Source: Chitinophaga niabensis
GTDB taxonomy: Bacteria > Bacteroidota > Bacteroidia > Chitinophagales > Chitinophagaceae
DNA: 64,000 bases
Direction of reading: 5' to 3'
Assembly (NCBI RefSeq): GCF_039545795.1
Contig: NZ_CP154260.1
Coordinates: 4,097,001-4,161,000, forward strand
The notes beneath the pieces are model-generated. The model did not search any database. It saw only the letters and a list, made by a program, of their open reading frames with translations, and was not told where the DNA came from. This document shows, piece by piece, positions 44,445-52,444 of the stretch. A program made the position numbers and the translations under genes. How positions within the stretch are numbered: the first letter of the stretch is position 1; each line of letters begins with the position of its first letter.

Positions 44445-44485
44445 TATTTTTTCCTACATTCGATAACCATTTAAATAAGAATCAC

Positions 44486-44821
44486 ATGAAAGAGTTTGCT
44501 TTATTATTCAGGCAACCCAGTTTTGATTATAGCAATACACCTGAAAGCGAAATGAAAATACTGCAGAAAAAGTGGATGGATTGGACGGGCGGCATAGCAG
44601 CGCAGGGTAAATTATCCGGCAATGGCACCCGCCTGGCACTGGATGGCAAAGTACTGAAAGCAGGCGGCGTTATTACTGACGGCCCCTTTGTGGAGATCAG
44701 GGAACGGCTCGGCAGTTTTATTGTTGTGAAGGCAGACTCTTTGGAGGAAGCTACCACATTAGCTCATGGCTGTCCTGTACTGGACAACGGCGGCAGTGTA
44801 GAGATCAGGGCTATTATGTAA
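44486..44821 (+). CDS. DGPF/YciI-like protein linked to ECF42
   Basis: A 111 aa protein of the YCII-related, or DGPF, family, with the naming motif in VITDGPFVEIRERLGSF. DGPF proteins are the standard genomic partners and targets of ECF42 sigma factors, whose gene follows here after 41 bp. Their biochemical function is unknown; the fold is a ferredoxin-like dimer. Confidence 0.92.
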   Translation: MKEFALLFRQPSFDYSNTPESEMKILQKKWMDWTGGIAAQGKLSGNGTRLALDGKVLKAGGVITDGPFVEIRERLGSFIVVKADSLEEATTLAHGCPVLDNGGSVEIRAIM

Positions 44822-44829
44822 CATATCCG

Positions 44830-44851
44830 GAGGACCACGCTGGTGGTCCTC
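44830..44851 (+). promoter_or_regulatory. Hairpin between the DGPF and sigma factor genes
   Basis: GAGGACCAC (44830-44838) and GTGGTCCTC (44843-44851) form a 9-bp stem with a GCTG loop. No long T-run follows, so it may act as an attenuator or RNA-stability element that lowers sigma factor expression relative to the upstream genes. Confidence 0.5.
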
Positions 44852-44862
44852 TTCCATTTAAT

Positions 44863-46083
44863 ATGAGGAACGAATTAAAACATCTTTTCCAGCAGGAATT
44901 CAGCAAAATGGTGGCTGTTATCAGTAAACTATTCGGATTACAGCATATAGAAACAGCAGAAGATATTGTGAGCGAAACTTTCCTGCTGGCAACGGAAACA
45001 TGGGAAGCAAAAGGTATTCCCCCCAATCCTACCGCCTGGTTATACCTGGTAGCCAAACAAAAAACAGCACATCACTTCAGAAGGAATAAGATCTTCGATC
45101 AAAAGATAAAACCCGCACTAACTACCAGCCAGGAAACGGCGGAGGCAGAACTGAATTTCTCTCAGGAGAATATTAAAGACAGCCAGCTGCAGATGCTCTT
45201 TGCTGTCTGCAATCCCGCTATTGCCAGTGAAGCGCAGATAGGACTTGCATTACGCATCCTCTGCGGTTTTGGTATTGATGAAATAGCGGAAGCCTTCCTC
45301 TCCAACAAAGAAGCCATTAATAAACGATTGTTCAGGGCAAAGGAGAAACTGCGGATGGAAAAGATAAAGATGGAATTGCCCCCGGAAAGCGAAATAGCCA
45401 AACGGCTGGATAATGTGCTGCACATTATCTACCTGCTGTTCAGCGAAGGATATTATTCCCAAACGCAGAACCAGGTGCTGCAGAAAGACTTCTGTTTAGA
45501 AGCTATGCGGCTTGGTTTGATGCTCACTGAATATGAAAAGACCAACCTGCCTAAAACCAATGCATTGATAGCACTGATGTGTTTCCACGCTTCCCGGTTT
45601 GATGCAAGGCAAACAAATGAAGATACCCTGGTATTATACGAGCAACAGAACGAAACCTTATGGGATACAGCCCTGATCCATCAGGGCAATTATTTTTTAG
45701 CGCTCTCCGCACAGGGAAATGAGATCAGCTCTTATCACCTGGAAGCAAAGATTGCTGCCTGGCATTGCATTAAAGAAGATACTCCTGAGAAATGGGAAGA
45801 TATTCTGCAATTGTACAATCAGCTGCTGATGGTGAATTATTCCCCCAGTGTAGCCCTTAACAGAACCTTTGCTCTGTACAAAGCAAACGGGCAAAGAGAA
45901 GCCCTGGCAGAAGCTGAAAAACTGAAGCTGGAAAACAATCATTTCTATCACCTGCTACTGGGTGAACTGTACAAAGGCATTGATAACAGCAAAGCCTTAC
46001 TAAACCTGCAAAAAGCCTATGATCTGGCCAAAACCCAGCCGGAGAAACAGGGCATCCGGGAAAAGATCAATCAGCTTTCTTAA
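44863..46083 (+). CDS. ECF42-type RNA polymerase sigma factor with TPR-like extension
   Basis: A 406 aa sigma factor. The sigma-2 region is residues about 8-75 (IETAEDIVSETFLLATETW), sigma-4 about 110-165 (FGIDEIAEAFLSNKEAINKRLFRAK), and then the long C-terminal DUF6596/TPR-like extension of group ECF42 (LFSEGYYS, LIALMCFHASRFDAR, QLYNQLL, SPSVALNRTFAL). In this group there is no classical anti-sigma factor; the extension is thought to control activity. Genes on each side (DGPF and AhpD-like) and two matching promoter candidates suggest an autoregulated local regulon. Confidence 0.92.
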   Translation: MRNELKHLFQQEFSKMVAVISKLFGLQHIETAEDIVSETFLLATETWEAKGIPPNPTAWLYLVAKQKTAHHFRRNKIFDQKIKPALTTSQETAEAELNFSQENIKDSQLQMLFAVCNPAIASEAQIGLALRILCGFGIDEIAEAFLSNKEAINKRLFRAKEKLRMEKIKMELPPESEIAKRLDNVLHIIYLLFSEGYYSQTQNQVLQKDFCLEAMRLGLMLTEYEKTNLPKTNALIALMCFHASRFDARQTNEDTLVLYEQQNETLWDTALIHQGNYFLALSAQGNEISSYHLEAKIAAWHCIKEDTPEKWEDILQLYNQLLMVNYSPSVALNRTFALYKANGQREALAEAEKLKLENNHFYHLLLGELYKGIDNSKALLNLQKAYDLAKTQPEKQGIREKINQLS

Positions 46084-46100
46084 AAATATTTCCGGCTGCC

Positions 46101-46124
46101 TGTCCAATTTCCATTTGTTTGATC
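46101..46124 (+). promoter_or_regulatory. Candidate ECF42-type promoter 2
   Basis: TGTCCA (46101-46106), 13 bp, then TGATC (46120-46124), 22 bp before the second AhpD-like gene. The flanks match promoter 1 at 43925-43948, including AAATATT upstream and CCTGTCCAATTTC across the first box. Confidence 0.65.
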
Positions 46125-46146
46125 CTTATTAAGGAAACAACACAAA

Positions 46147-46698
46147 ATGGAAACATTACTTGCACCTATCGAGAAGCCGAAAGGCCTGATCATGAAAATG
46201 GTCTATTTCTTTACACGCCGCCAGTTCGGCAAAGTATTGATGCCCTTAAAAGTACATTCTGCCAGGCTGCCGGTTGCATTCGGCATGTTCTACGGAAAGG
46301 TTTCTCAGCTGGACAAAAAACTGCAACTCTCTCCCGAAATGGCTTCCCTCATCCGTGTACAGGTGGCACGCATAAATATTTGCCTTTTCTGTATAGATGC
46401 CGGAAGATGGTCTGCAGCAAACGCATCCATGAATGTAGCCAAATTCGATGCACTGGACCAATATGCAACCAGTTCCCTTTTCAGCGATAAAGAAAGAGTA
46501 GCACTGGATTATGCATCAGAATTGACCAGGGACAAAACAGTGAACCCCATCACCTTTAAACGTATGGCCAATTATTATTCAGAACAGGAGATCTGCGAGA
46601 TCGTTTTTCTTGTGGCCAGCGAACATCTTTATAACCTGACGAATATCGGGTTGAACATCCATTCCGATATGCTTTGTGACATCAGCAAAAGAAAATAA
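46147..46698 (+). CDS. AhpD-like protein 2, lacking the motif histidine
   Basis: A 183 aa helical protein of the carboxymuconolactone decarboxylase family. The C79-L-F-C82 motif is present, but the His that normally follows four residues later is Gly86 (CIDAGRW). The N-terminus is longer than in the copy at 43983. The redox pair could still work, with altered proton relay. It lies behind its own copy of the candidate ECF42 promoter. Confidence 0.9.
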   Translation: METLLAPIEKPKGLIMKMVYFFTRRQFGKVLMPLKVHSARLPVAFGMFYGKVSQLDKKLQLSPEMASLIRVQVARINICLFCIDAGRWSAANASMNVAKFDALDQYATSSLFSDKERVALDYASELTRDKTVNPITFKRMANYYSEQEICEIVFLVASEHLYNLTNIGLNIHSDMLCDISKRK

Positions 46699-46749
46699 TA
46701 AAACAACAGTAATCAGTGGAGGTGGCACCAAGTTTGAAATATAGGAGGT

Positions 46750-47634
46750 ATGAATAATACGGAATCATTCAAACTAACAACACCGGAAGCAACGATATTT
46801 TTGCAAAGACTTGGAAGTGGCCCTCCACTATTACTGTTGCATGGATTTCCTCAAACACACCTGATGTGGCGGGATGTAGCGCCTTTGCTCGCAAAACATT
46901 TCACCGTGATCTGTGCAGACCTCCGGGGATATGGACGTAGCAGTTGCCCGTCTTCTGATGCGGATCATACACCTTATTCCAAACGTGCCATGGCAAACGA
47001 TATGGTTTTAATAATGGAACAGCTGGGCTTCCCGAAATTTTCAGTGGCCGGGCATGATCGTGGAGGGCGGGTAGCTTATCGTCTGGCACTGGATCACCCG
47101 GAACGGGTGGAACGTTTAGCCGTACTGGATGTTATACCAACTGCTGAAGTATGGGATGCGGCAGACAAAAGATTTGCCACTGCTTTCTGGCCATGGTCGC
47201 TCCTTACACAACCTGCACCATTTCCGGAAATGCTTATTGCCAATGCCCCCGAAGCTGTAATTGATAATGCTCTCAATGAGTGGGGAACACCGGGTACTGT
47301 TTTCCCCGCGAGAGTGAGAAACGCTTATATAGAACCTTTGAAGAATAGTGCGCATGTGCACGCTATTTGTGAAGATTACAGAGCCTCGGTTATGCTGGAC
47401 TATGATCATGATATGCATGACCTGAACAATGGCCATCGCATAAAATGCCCGGTGCTGGCACTCTGGAGTGCAGACAGTGCATTGGACAACTGGTATAAAA
47501 AAGAAGGAGGCCCACTCGCCATCTGGCGGAAATGGGCCTATAATGTGCAGGGCTGGCCGGTTAGTGGGGGGCACTTTTTCCCGGAAGAGATCCCGGAAGA
47601 AACAGCGATTGCTTTAACGCAGTTCTTTCTGTAA
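46750..47634 (+). CDS. Alpha/beta hydrolase, haloacetate dehalogenase-like
   Basis: A 294 aa alpha/beta hydrolase whose text follows fluoroacetate/haloacetate dehalogenases: DLRGYGRSSCP, nucleophile Asp in GHDRGGRVAYRLALDHP, acid Asp in LAVLDVIPT, and the catalytic His in VSGGHFFPEE. In the defluorinating enzymes a His-Trp pair (YWHW) binds the leaving halide; here it is FWPW, with Pro in place of His. So carbon-fluorine cleavage is doubtful and an esterase or epoxide hydrolase role is possible. AGGAGG lies only one base before the ATG, an odd spacing. It overlaps the facing oxidoreductase gene by 21 bp. Confidence 0.85.
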   Translation: MNNTESFKLTTPEATIFLQRLGSGPPLLLLHGFPQTHLMWRDVAPLLAKHFTVICADLRGYGRSSCPSSDADHTPYSKRAMANDMVLIMEQLGFPKFSVAGHDRGGRVAYRLALDHPERVERLAVLDVIPTAEVWDAADKRFATAFWPWSLLTQPAPFPEMLIANAPEAVIDNALNEWGTPGTVFPARVRNAYIEPLKNSAHVHAICEDYRASVMLDYDHDMHDLNNGHRIKCPVLALWSADSALDNWYKKEGGPLAIWRKWAYNVQGWPVSGGHFFPEEIPEETAIALTQFFL

Positions 47635-48705
47635 CACAATCCGTTTACCGCTGGCTGCAGATCGTTTGGCTGCATCCAGTATTTCCATTACGATCATGTT
47701 ATATTTCAAAGAAGAAAGATCATCTGTGCCAGGCAGCTCATTGCGTAACACCGCCGTTAAATAAACGATCGGATCATTGAAGGGTGCTTTCAATGTTTCT
47801 GCTACTTTCACTCCTTTCCTGTTCTCCCGCATACGGCTGGTAATATTCACACCATCCAATGCATGCAGGTAACCAGTTACGCCAAACACTTCCAGGTCTT
47901 TGATAGAGAAAGGCCAGTTCCAGGAAGCCTCGATCAAACCTGTTGCACCCGGGTATTCTACCAGGATGGTAGCATCATCATCTACTTTGGGATATACTTC
48001 CGGTTTATAACGTTTGGTGACAGCCGTTACTGCAATAGGGCGCTGCCCTTTCATCAGCCACGTCATCAGGTCTGCACCATAACAACCAAAATCATTAAGC
48101 GCACCGGCACCATTTAATACAGGATCAGTGAGCCAGCTCAAAAACTCTGCGCTGCAGCCTATTTCTTTAGGCCCCTGATGGCCATCGTGCACCACCATCT
48201 TTCTGATCTGCCCAATACTGTCTTTGCTGATGGTGTTATATACATCGTGGTATGATGCATACCAGGTGGTTTCATAATTGGTGAGCACCTTAATTTTATG
48301 CTGTGCAGCCAGTTTCTCTATTTCTTTTGCCTGCTGTAAAGTAGCAGCCAGCGGCTTTTCCACCATTACCGGAATGCCAAGCGGTGCACAGATCTGCACT
48401 ACTTTCAGGTGTTCTCCTACTGCGTTATACCCTACCACTACATCCGGTTTCCGGGTTAACAATACCTTCTTCAGATCATCATGGAAAAGGGAATCCGGAA
48501 TGCGGTATTGTTTGCCATATTTTAGCTGTAACTGCTTATTGGGTTCTGCGATACCAATGATATTCACTTTGCCCTGCGTGTACTGTCGCAAAATGGTATG
48601 GATATGATCGTGATTCATACCTGCCACCACTACTTTTATGGGTTGCTGGGCAATGCTGGTGATATACAGGCCTGTTAACAGTAAGAAACAAAAAAAGGAT
48701 TTCAT
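47614..48705 (-). CDS. Gfo/Idh/MocA-family oxidoreductase, exported
   Basis: A 363 aa NAD(P)-dependent oxidoreductase with an N-terminal signal peptide (1 to about 19). The Rossmann start is IKVVVAGMNHDHIHT, the motif VMVEKPLA carries the active-site Lys, and NDFGCYGADLMTWLM contains the His-equivalent region. Signal-bearing members are common in Bacteroidota and may act on sugars or cyclitols outside the cytoplasm with tightly bound cofactor. Divergent from a LysR-type regulator gene (75 bp between starts), which may control it. Confidence 0.9.
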   Translation of the reverse strand: MKSFFCFLLLTGLYITSIAQQPIKVVVAGMNHDHIHTILRQYTQGKVNIIGIAEPNKQLQLKYGKQYRIPDSLFHDDLKKVLLTRKPDVVVGYNAVGEHLKVVQICAPLGIPVMVEKPLAATLQQAKEIEKLAAQHKIKVLTNYETTWYASYHDVYNTISKDSIGQIRKMVVHDGHQGPKEIGCSAEFLSWLTDPVLNGAGALNDFGCYGADLMTWLMKGQRPIAVTAVTKRYKPEVYPKVDDDATILVEYPGATGLIEASWNWPFSIKDLEVFGVTGYLHALDGVNITSRMRENRKGVKVAETLKAPFNDPIVYLTAVLRNELPGTDDLSSLKYNMIVMEILDAAKRSAASGKRIVLQKELR

Positions 48706-48780
48706 GGTGCTATTGCTTTAAAACAACAAAATACAGCCGAAATTCTTAATTTTTTGATACTTTGTCCAAAATGTGATGTT

Positions 48781-49677
48781 ATGCTTTCTACCCGTCACGA
48801 GGTTTTCATGGAGGTTGCCCACCAGAAGAGCTTCTCAAAGGCCAGCCAGGTTTTGTTCATTTCCCAGCCTGCGGTGAGCAATCATATAAAAGGATTGGAA
48901 GAACAATACAAAACCAAACTGTTTGAAAGAAAAGGACTGCAGATAGAACTCACAGAAGCAGGACATTTACTCTATAACCGGCTCTTAGCGGTAAAGCTCA
49001 TTCAAAAGGAAACGGAATTTGACATTTCCGTGATGCACGACAAACAACAGGCTACCGGCATCTTAAATCTCGGTGCCAGTACTACCGCAGCGCTGTATAT
49101 TCTGCCAAGAGTAATGTCTGCCTTTCACAGGGAATATCCGCAGGTAGACATTTCACTCCTGAACAGGAACAGTGAAATTGTACTGCAGGCCCTGCTGGAC
49201 AAAGAGATCAATATCGGCGTAACAGAAGAGAAGGGAAAACTTACCAATATCACCTACCAGCCTTTCGTGAAAGATCAGATTGTTGCAGTGTGCAGCCAGG
49301 ATAATCCATTGGCCCGAAAAAGGAGCTACAATCTTAAAGAACTGTTAAATATGTCCGTAGCCATCAGGGAAAGAGGCAGTGGCACCCTGGAAGCGATAAA
49401 GAAAGGTTTAGCCAAAAGCAAAATACGCCTGAACGACCTGAAGATCAATATCAAACTGGGTGGCACAGAGGCATTGAAAAACTTTCTGCTGGAATCTGAT
49501 TGTGTAGGATTCCTTTCTACCAGGTCCATCATGAAAGAGCTGCAGCATGGGGAACTGGTGATCCTTCAATTTGAAGGCCTGCGCATTGAAAGGAGCTTTT
49601 ATTTCATTCAGCGAAAGGGCGAAACCAGTGAGTTGAACAAGCGTTTCATAAAAATGGCAAGGTCTCTGTATAACTAA
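48781..49677 (+). CDS. LysR-family transcription regulator
   Basis: A 298 aa LysR-type regulator. N-terminal winged helix (about 1-60, FMEVAHQKSFSKASQVLFISQPAVSNHIKGLE) and the periplasmic-binding-protein-like effector domain (about 88-298). I start at the Met of LSTRHEVF; the frame extends 9 codons upstream through a Cys-rich stretch that does not fit. It is divergent from the Gfo/Idh/MocA gene, the usual position for a target. Confidence 0.92.
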   Translation: MLSTRHEVFMEVAHQKSFSKASQVLFISQPAVSNHIKGLEEQYKTKLFERKGLQIELTEAGHLLYNRLLAVKLIQKETEFDISVMHDKQQATGILNLGASTTAALYILPRVMSAFHREYPQVDISLLNRNSEIVLQALLDKEINIGVTEEKGKLTNITYQPFVKDQIVAVCSQDNPLARKRSYNLKELLNMSVAIRERGSGTLEAIKKGLAKSKIRLNDLKINIKLGGTEALKNFLLESDCVGFLSTRSIMKELQHGELVILQFEGLRIERSFYFIQRKGETSELNKRFIKMARSLYN

Positions 49678-49685
49678 TAGTTATA
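49669..49685. repeat. AT-rich palindrome over the LysR gene end
   Basis: TATAACTA, one base, TAGTTATA (49669-49685) is a perfect 8-bp inverted repeat. TATAGTTATA-type copies follow near 49712-49725. It could be an operator for the small gene at 49753 or just AT-rich sequence. Confidence 0.25.
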
Positions 49686-49752
49686 GGTCATAACATTTAC
49701 ATATAGTTATAGTTATACACTAAATCCTACATTTACATCACAATCGTGCTTT

Positions 49753-49989
49753 ATGAATATGCTTTTTTATTACGAGGAGATCTACAATGCGGCCATTGAG
49801 CGGATCAATAAGTTAGTTAACCTGTCGGAAAATCTTACACACAGACTAAACCGCCTGATCACCCAGGAAGATATAGATGCAGTAACGGAGAGAAGTATGT
49901 TTTCCTCCGGCAATGTGCTTTGCCCTGATGCCGCAGCTGAATATGCCGGTATCAGTAAACTGCTGGAACTGGATATGCAGGAGGAATAA
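49753..49989 (+). CDS. Small hypothetical protein (78 aa)
   Basis: I do not recognise this protein. It is hydrophilic and helical with Leu/Ile heptad-like spacing (INKLVNLSENLTHRLNRLI), which suggests a short coiled coil, and has no signal peptide. An antisense frame covers the same bases but looks less protein-like. It stands between the LysR gene and the hemolysin-III-like gene. Confidence 0.5.
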   Translation: MNMLFYYEEIYNAAIERINKLVNLSENLTHRLNRLITQEDIDAVTERSMFSSGNVLCPDAAAEYAGISKLLELDMQEE

Positions 49990-50104
49990 AATAAACTCAC
50001 ATAGCCACCTGTTAATCCCTTTGGCAAATGTTGCAAAATTGTTAAAGTGAACCCCGCCAATGCTCATGATACGTGAGTTGGCTACATTTGCCAAAATCAG
50101 CGAC

Positions 50105-50749
50105 ATGGCAATGATACTTCAGCAAACTAAATACAACCGCAAACAGGAGATCGTAAACGGACTGGTACATGCTTTTGGCATCGTATTCGGGCTAAGTGCC
50201 CTGCCGGTACTGACAGGAATTGCTGCCACACATGGTAATACACCGGGCATTGTAGGAGCAGGCATTTACAGTTTTTGCTTCATCCTGCTTTTCACCTGCT
50301 CCACCGTTTATCATCTGTCACAGGAACCCATGGTAAAAAAGTTGTTCCTGGTCTTTGATCACATCAGCATTTACTTCCTGATAGCAGGTACATATACGCC
50401 TTTCCTGCTGGTATATATGAACAATGCCTTTGGTATTACACTCCTCTGCGTACTATGGGGATTGACGGCAGTAGGCATCTTCTTCAAAACATGGTTCACC
50501 GGCAGGTTTGATATCATCTCTACCATCATCTATCTGCTCATGGGCTGGATACTGGTAGTAGGCGGAAGAAGATTTTTTACAGTACTGCCTGTTTCTGTGA
50601 TCACACTGTTTTGTATCGGAGGCGCCCTCTATTCTATCGGTGTGTATTTTTACATCCGCGATAAACGTACCTACACACATGCGATATGGCATAGCCTGGT
50701 ATTGGCCGCGGCAATATGCCATTATGTAGCAGTGCTTTTAACGATGTAG
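50105..50749 (+). CDS. Hemolysin III-family (PAQR-like) membrane protein
   Basis: A 214 aa protein with seven predicted membrane helices. Family motifs are present: KQEIVNGLVHAFGIVFGL with the first metal-site His, FTCSTVYHLSQ, FLVFDHISIYFLIAGTYTPFLL and the final HAIWHSLVLAAAICHYVAVL with the His pair. Zinc-dependent ceramidase or receptor-like activity is known for eukaryotic relatives; the bacterial role is unclear. I start at the Met at 50105; TACATTTG at 50083-50090 resembles a -7 box. The 3' end overlaps the facing MFS gene by 12 bp. Confidence 0.9.
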   Translation: MAMILQQTKYNRKQEIVNGLVHAFGIVFGLSALPVLTGIAATHGNTPGIVGAGIYSFCFILLFTCSTVYHLSQEPMVKKLFLVFDHISIYFLIAGTYTPFLLVYMNNAFGITLLCVLWGLTAVGIFFKTWFTGRFDIISTIIYLLMGWILVVGGRRFFTVLPVSVITLFCIGGALYSIGVYFYIRDKRTYTHAIWHSLVLAAAICHYVAVLLTM

Positions 50750-51922
50750 AACACTTAAGTTCAACTTATACGTAGAAATCCCCCAGCACAACAATCCCAC
50801 AGCACTGATCGCAGCACCAAGGACGCAAACGCCCGTCCATCCGAAATGCGCATACGTAATCGTAGATGCAACAGACCCGGTTCCGCTGCCCACAGAATAG
50901 AATACCATGTATCCGCCCGTGATCCTGCTACGCGCCTCCGGCCTTACTTTGAGGATAATGCTCTGGTTAGTAACATGCACCGCCTGCAAGCCAAAATCAA
51001 AAACGATCACACCAATGATCAGTGCCCATAGGGAATATCCCATGCAGGCAACCGGTATCCAGGATAACAATACCAGTGTTAATCCTATGCCGGAAGTCCA
51101 TTGCGCATACCCGCTATCTGCCCAGCGGCCAGCCCTGGCAGCTCCCAAAGCTCCCGCCACCCCGGCTAATCCAAGCAACCCTATTTCTGTATGCGAAAGG
51201 GAGAAAGGCGGTTCACTGAGTGGTAATACCATGGGTGTCCATAATACAGTGCCGGCTGCAAATAATAACATGGCGATAATCCCCCTCGTAAGTAATACCG
51301 GCTCACTGGCAAAGAGTACAAAAACGGACTTAAGTAACTGAGGATAAGTACCGCCGGCAGAACGTTTTTCTGCTACCGGTGCAATACGATACAATACACC
51401 CGCAATCAGTAAGGTAAATGCCGCAGAAACAAAATACACCGTGCGCCAGCCTGCAAGATCAGCTAAGGCGCCCGCAATTGTTCTTGCCAAAAGAATGCCT
51501 ATCACAATACCACTGGTAACTGTTCCCACTACACGCCCCCGTTCAGCATCACCAGCCATGTTGGCGGCAAAGGCTACCAGGGTTTGTGTAACCACCGCCA
51601 TTAAACCCATCATGATCATACCTGCCAGTAAAACAAAAACAGAAGGCGCCAGCCCTACTATCAACAGGAACAACCCCAGCAATCCCAGTTGCAGCACAAT
51701 CAGTTTCCGGCTGTCCACCAGGTCGCCCAGGGGAACCAGTAATAACAATCCCACCCCATACCCCACCTGGGTAGCAGTAATAATAATACCCACCGCAGCC
51801 TGCGATATCCCAAAAGTATCTGCCATGACATCCAGCAGCGGATGCGCGAAATAAACATTGGCAACTGCCAGGCCCGCAGCCACAGCAAACAGCATAATCA
51901 ATGGAAACGACATTTTTTTCAT
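50738..51922 (-). CDS. MFS efflux-type transporter
   Basis: A 394 aa twelve-helix carrier of the major facilitator superfamily. The loop between helices 2 and 3 is LLLVPLGDLVDSRKLIV, a good A-motif, and the motif-C-like GIVIGILLARTIAG lies in helix 5. It resembles YnfM/drug-export members. It is divergent from an HxlR-type repressor gene with two palindromes between them, the classic layout of a repressor-controlled efflux pump. The substrate is unknown. Confidence 0.92.
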   Translation of the reverse strand: MKKMSFPLIMLFAVAAGLAVANVYFAHPLLDVMADTFGISQAAVGIIITATQVGYGVGLLLLVPLGDLVDSRKLIVLQLGLLGLFLLIVGLAPSVFVLLAGMIMMGLMAVVTQTLVAFAANMAGDAERGRVVGTVTSGIVIGILLARTIAGALADLAGWRTVYFVSAAFTLLIAGVLYRIAPVAEKRSAGGTYPQLLKSVFVLFASEPVLLTRGIIAMLLFAAGTVLWTPMVLPLSEPPFSLSHTEIGLLGLAGVAGALGAARAGRWADSGYAQWTSGIGLTLVLLSWIPVACMGYSLWALIIGVIVFDFGLQAVHVTNQSIILKVRPEARSRITGGYMVFYSVGSGTGSVASTITYAHFGWTGVCVLGAAISAVGLLCWGISTYKLNLSVLHR

Positions 51923-51955
51923 ACCTTAGCACTTGTAATTTGCAAGTGCTAAGGT
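51923..51955. promoter_or_regulatory. Large palindrome in the MFS/HxlR intergenic region
   Basis: ACCTTAGCACTTG (51923-51935), a 7-nt spacer and CAAGTGCTAAGGT (51943-51955) are perfect 13-bp arms starting right at the MFS start codon. The centre contains ACTTG/CAAGT half-sites shared with the second palindrome. It is probably the site where the HxlR protein represses the pump. Confidence 0.75.
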
Positions 51956-51966
51956 AAACATAAATC

Positions 51967-51983
51967 ACTTGCAAAATGCAAGT
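51967..51983. promoter_or_regulatory. Second, shorter HxlR operator candidate
   Basis: ACTTGCA, AAA, TGCAAGT (51967-51983): perfect 7-bp arms sharing the ACTTG half-site with the larger palindrome. It lies 5 bp before the HxlR start codon, so it may serve autoregulation. Confidence 0.65.
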
Positions 51984-51988
51984 AGTTT

Positions 51989-52405
51989 ATGAAACAGGTT
52001 AAAACAAGGTCAGCATGCCCAATCAGCAACGTTCTTGATCTCTTCGGGGATAAATGGACCCTGCTCATCCTCCGGGATATGATCTTCGAGGGGAAGTCTT
52101 CTTACGGAGAATGCACGGCATCTGATGAAAAAATAGCGACCAATATCCTGGCGGACAGGTTTGAACTGCTGGAATCTCAGGGCCTTGTAACAAAGAAGGT
52201 CTCCCCCGTACACCGGTCCAAATTCATTTATACACTTACAGAAAAGGCAATAGACCTGATCCCCCTCATTGCCGAAATGGTGTTGTGGGGCAGCAAACAC
52301 TTCGAAGGCACGGGCACTAAACCGGAAAACCTTCTTGCCCAGCTGAAGAAAGACAAAGCTGGCACTATTAAAACATATACCACACGGCTGAAAAAGCAGC
52401 TGTAA
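51989..52405 (+). CDS. HxlR-family winged-helix regulator
   Basis: A 138 aa transcription factor of the HxlR family. CPISNVLDLFGDKWTLLILRDM is the family start (the Cys is the possible redox sensor), followed by EKIATNILADRFELLESQGLV (recognition helix) and KFIYTLTEKAIDLIPLIAEM. It is divergent from the MFS gene and almost certainly regulates it through the two palindromes between them. Confidence 0.93.
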   Translation: MKQVKTRSACPISNVLDLFGDKWTLLILRDMIFEGKSSYGECTASDEKIATNILADRFELLESQGLVTKKVSPVHRSKFIYTLTEKAIDLIPLIAEMVLWGSKHFEGTGTKPENLLAQLKKDKAGTIKTYTTRLKKQL

Positions 52406-52444
52406 AAAGCGATATATTTATACCATAAAAACCTGGCGGCATAT

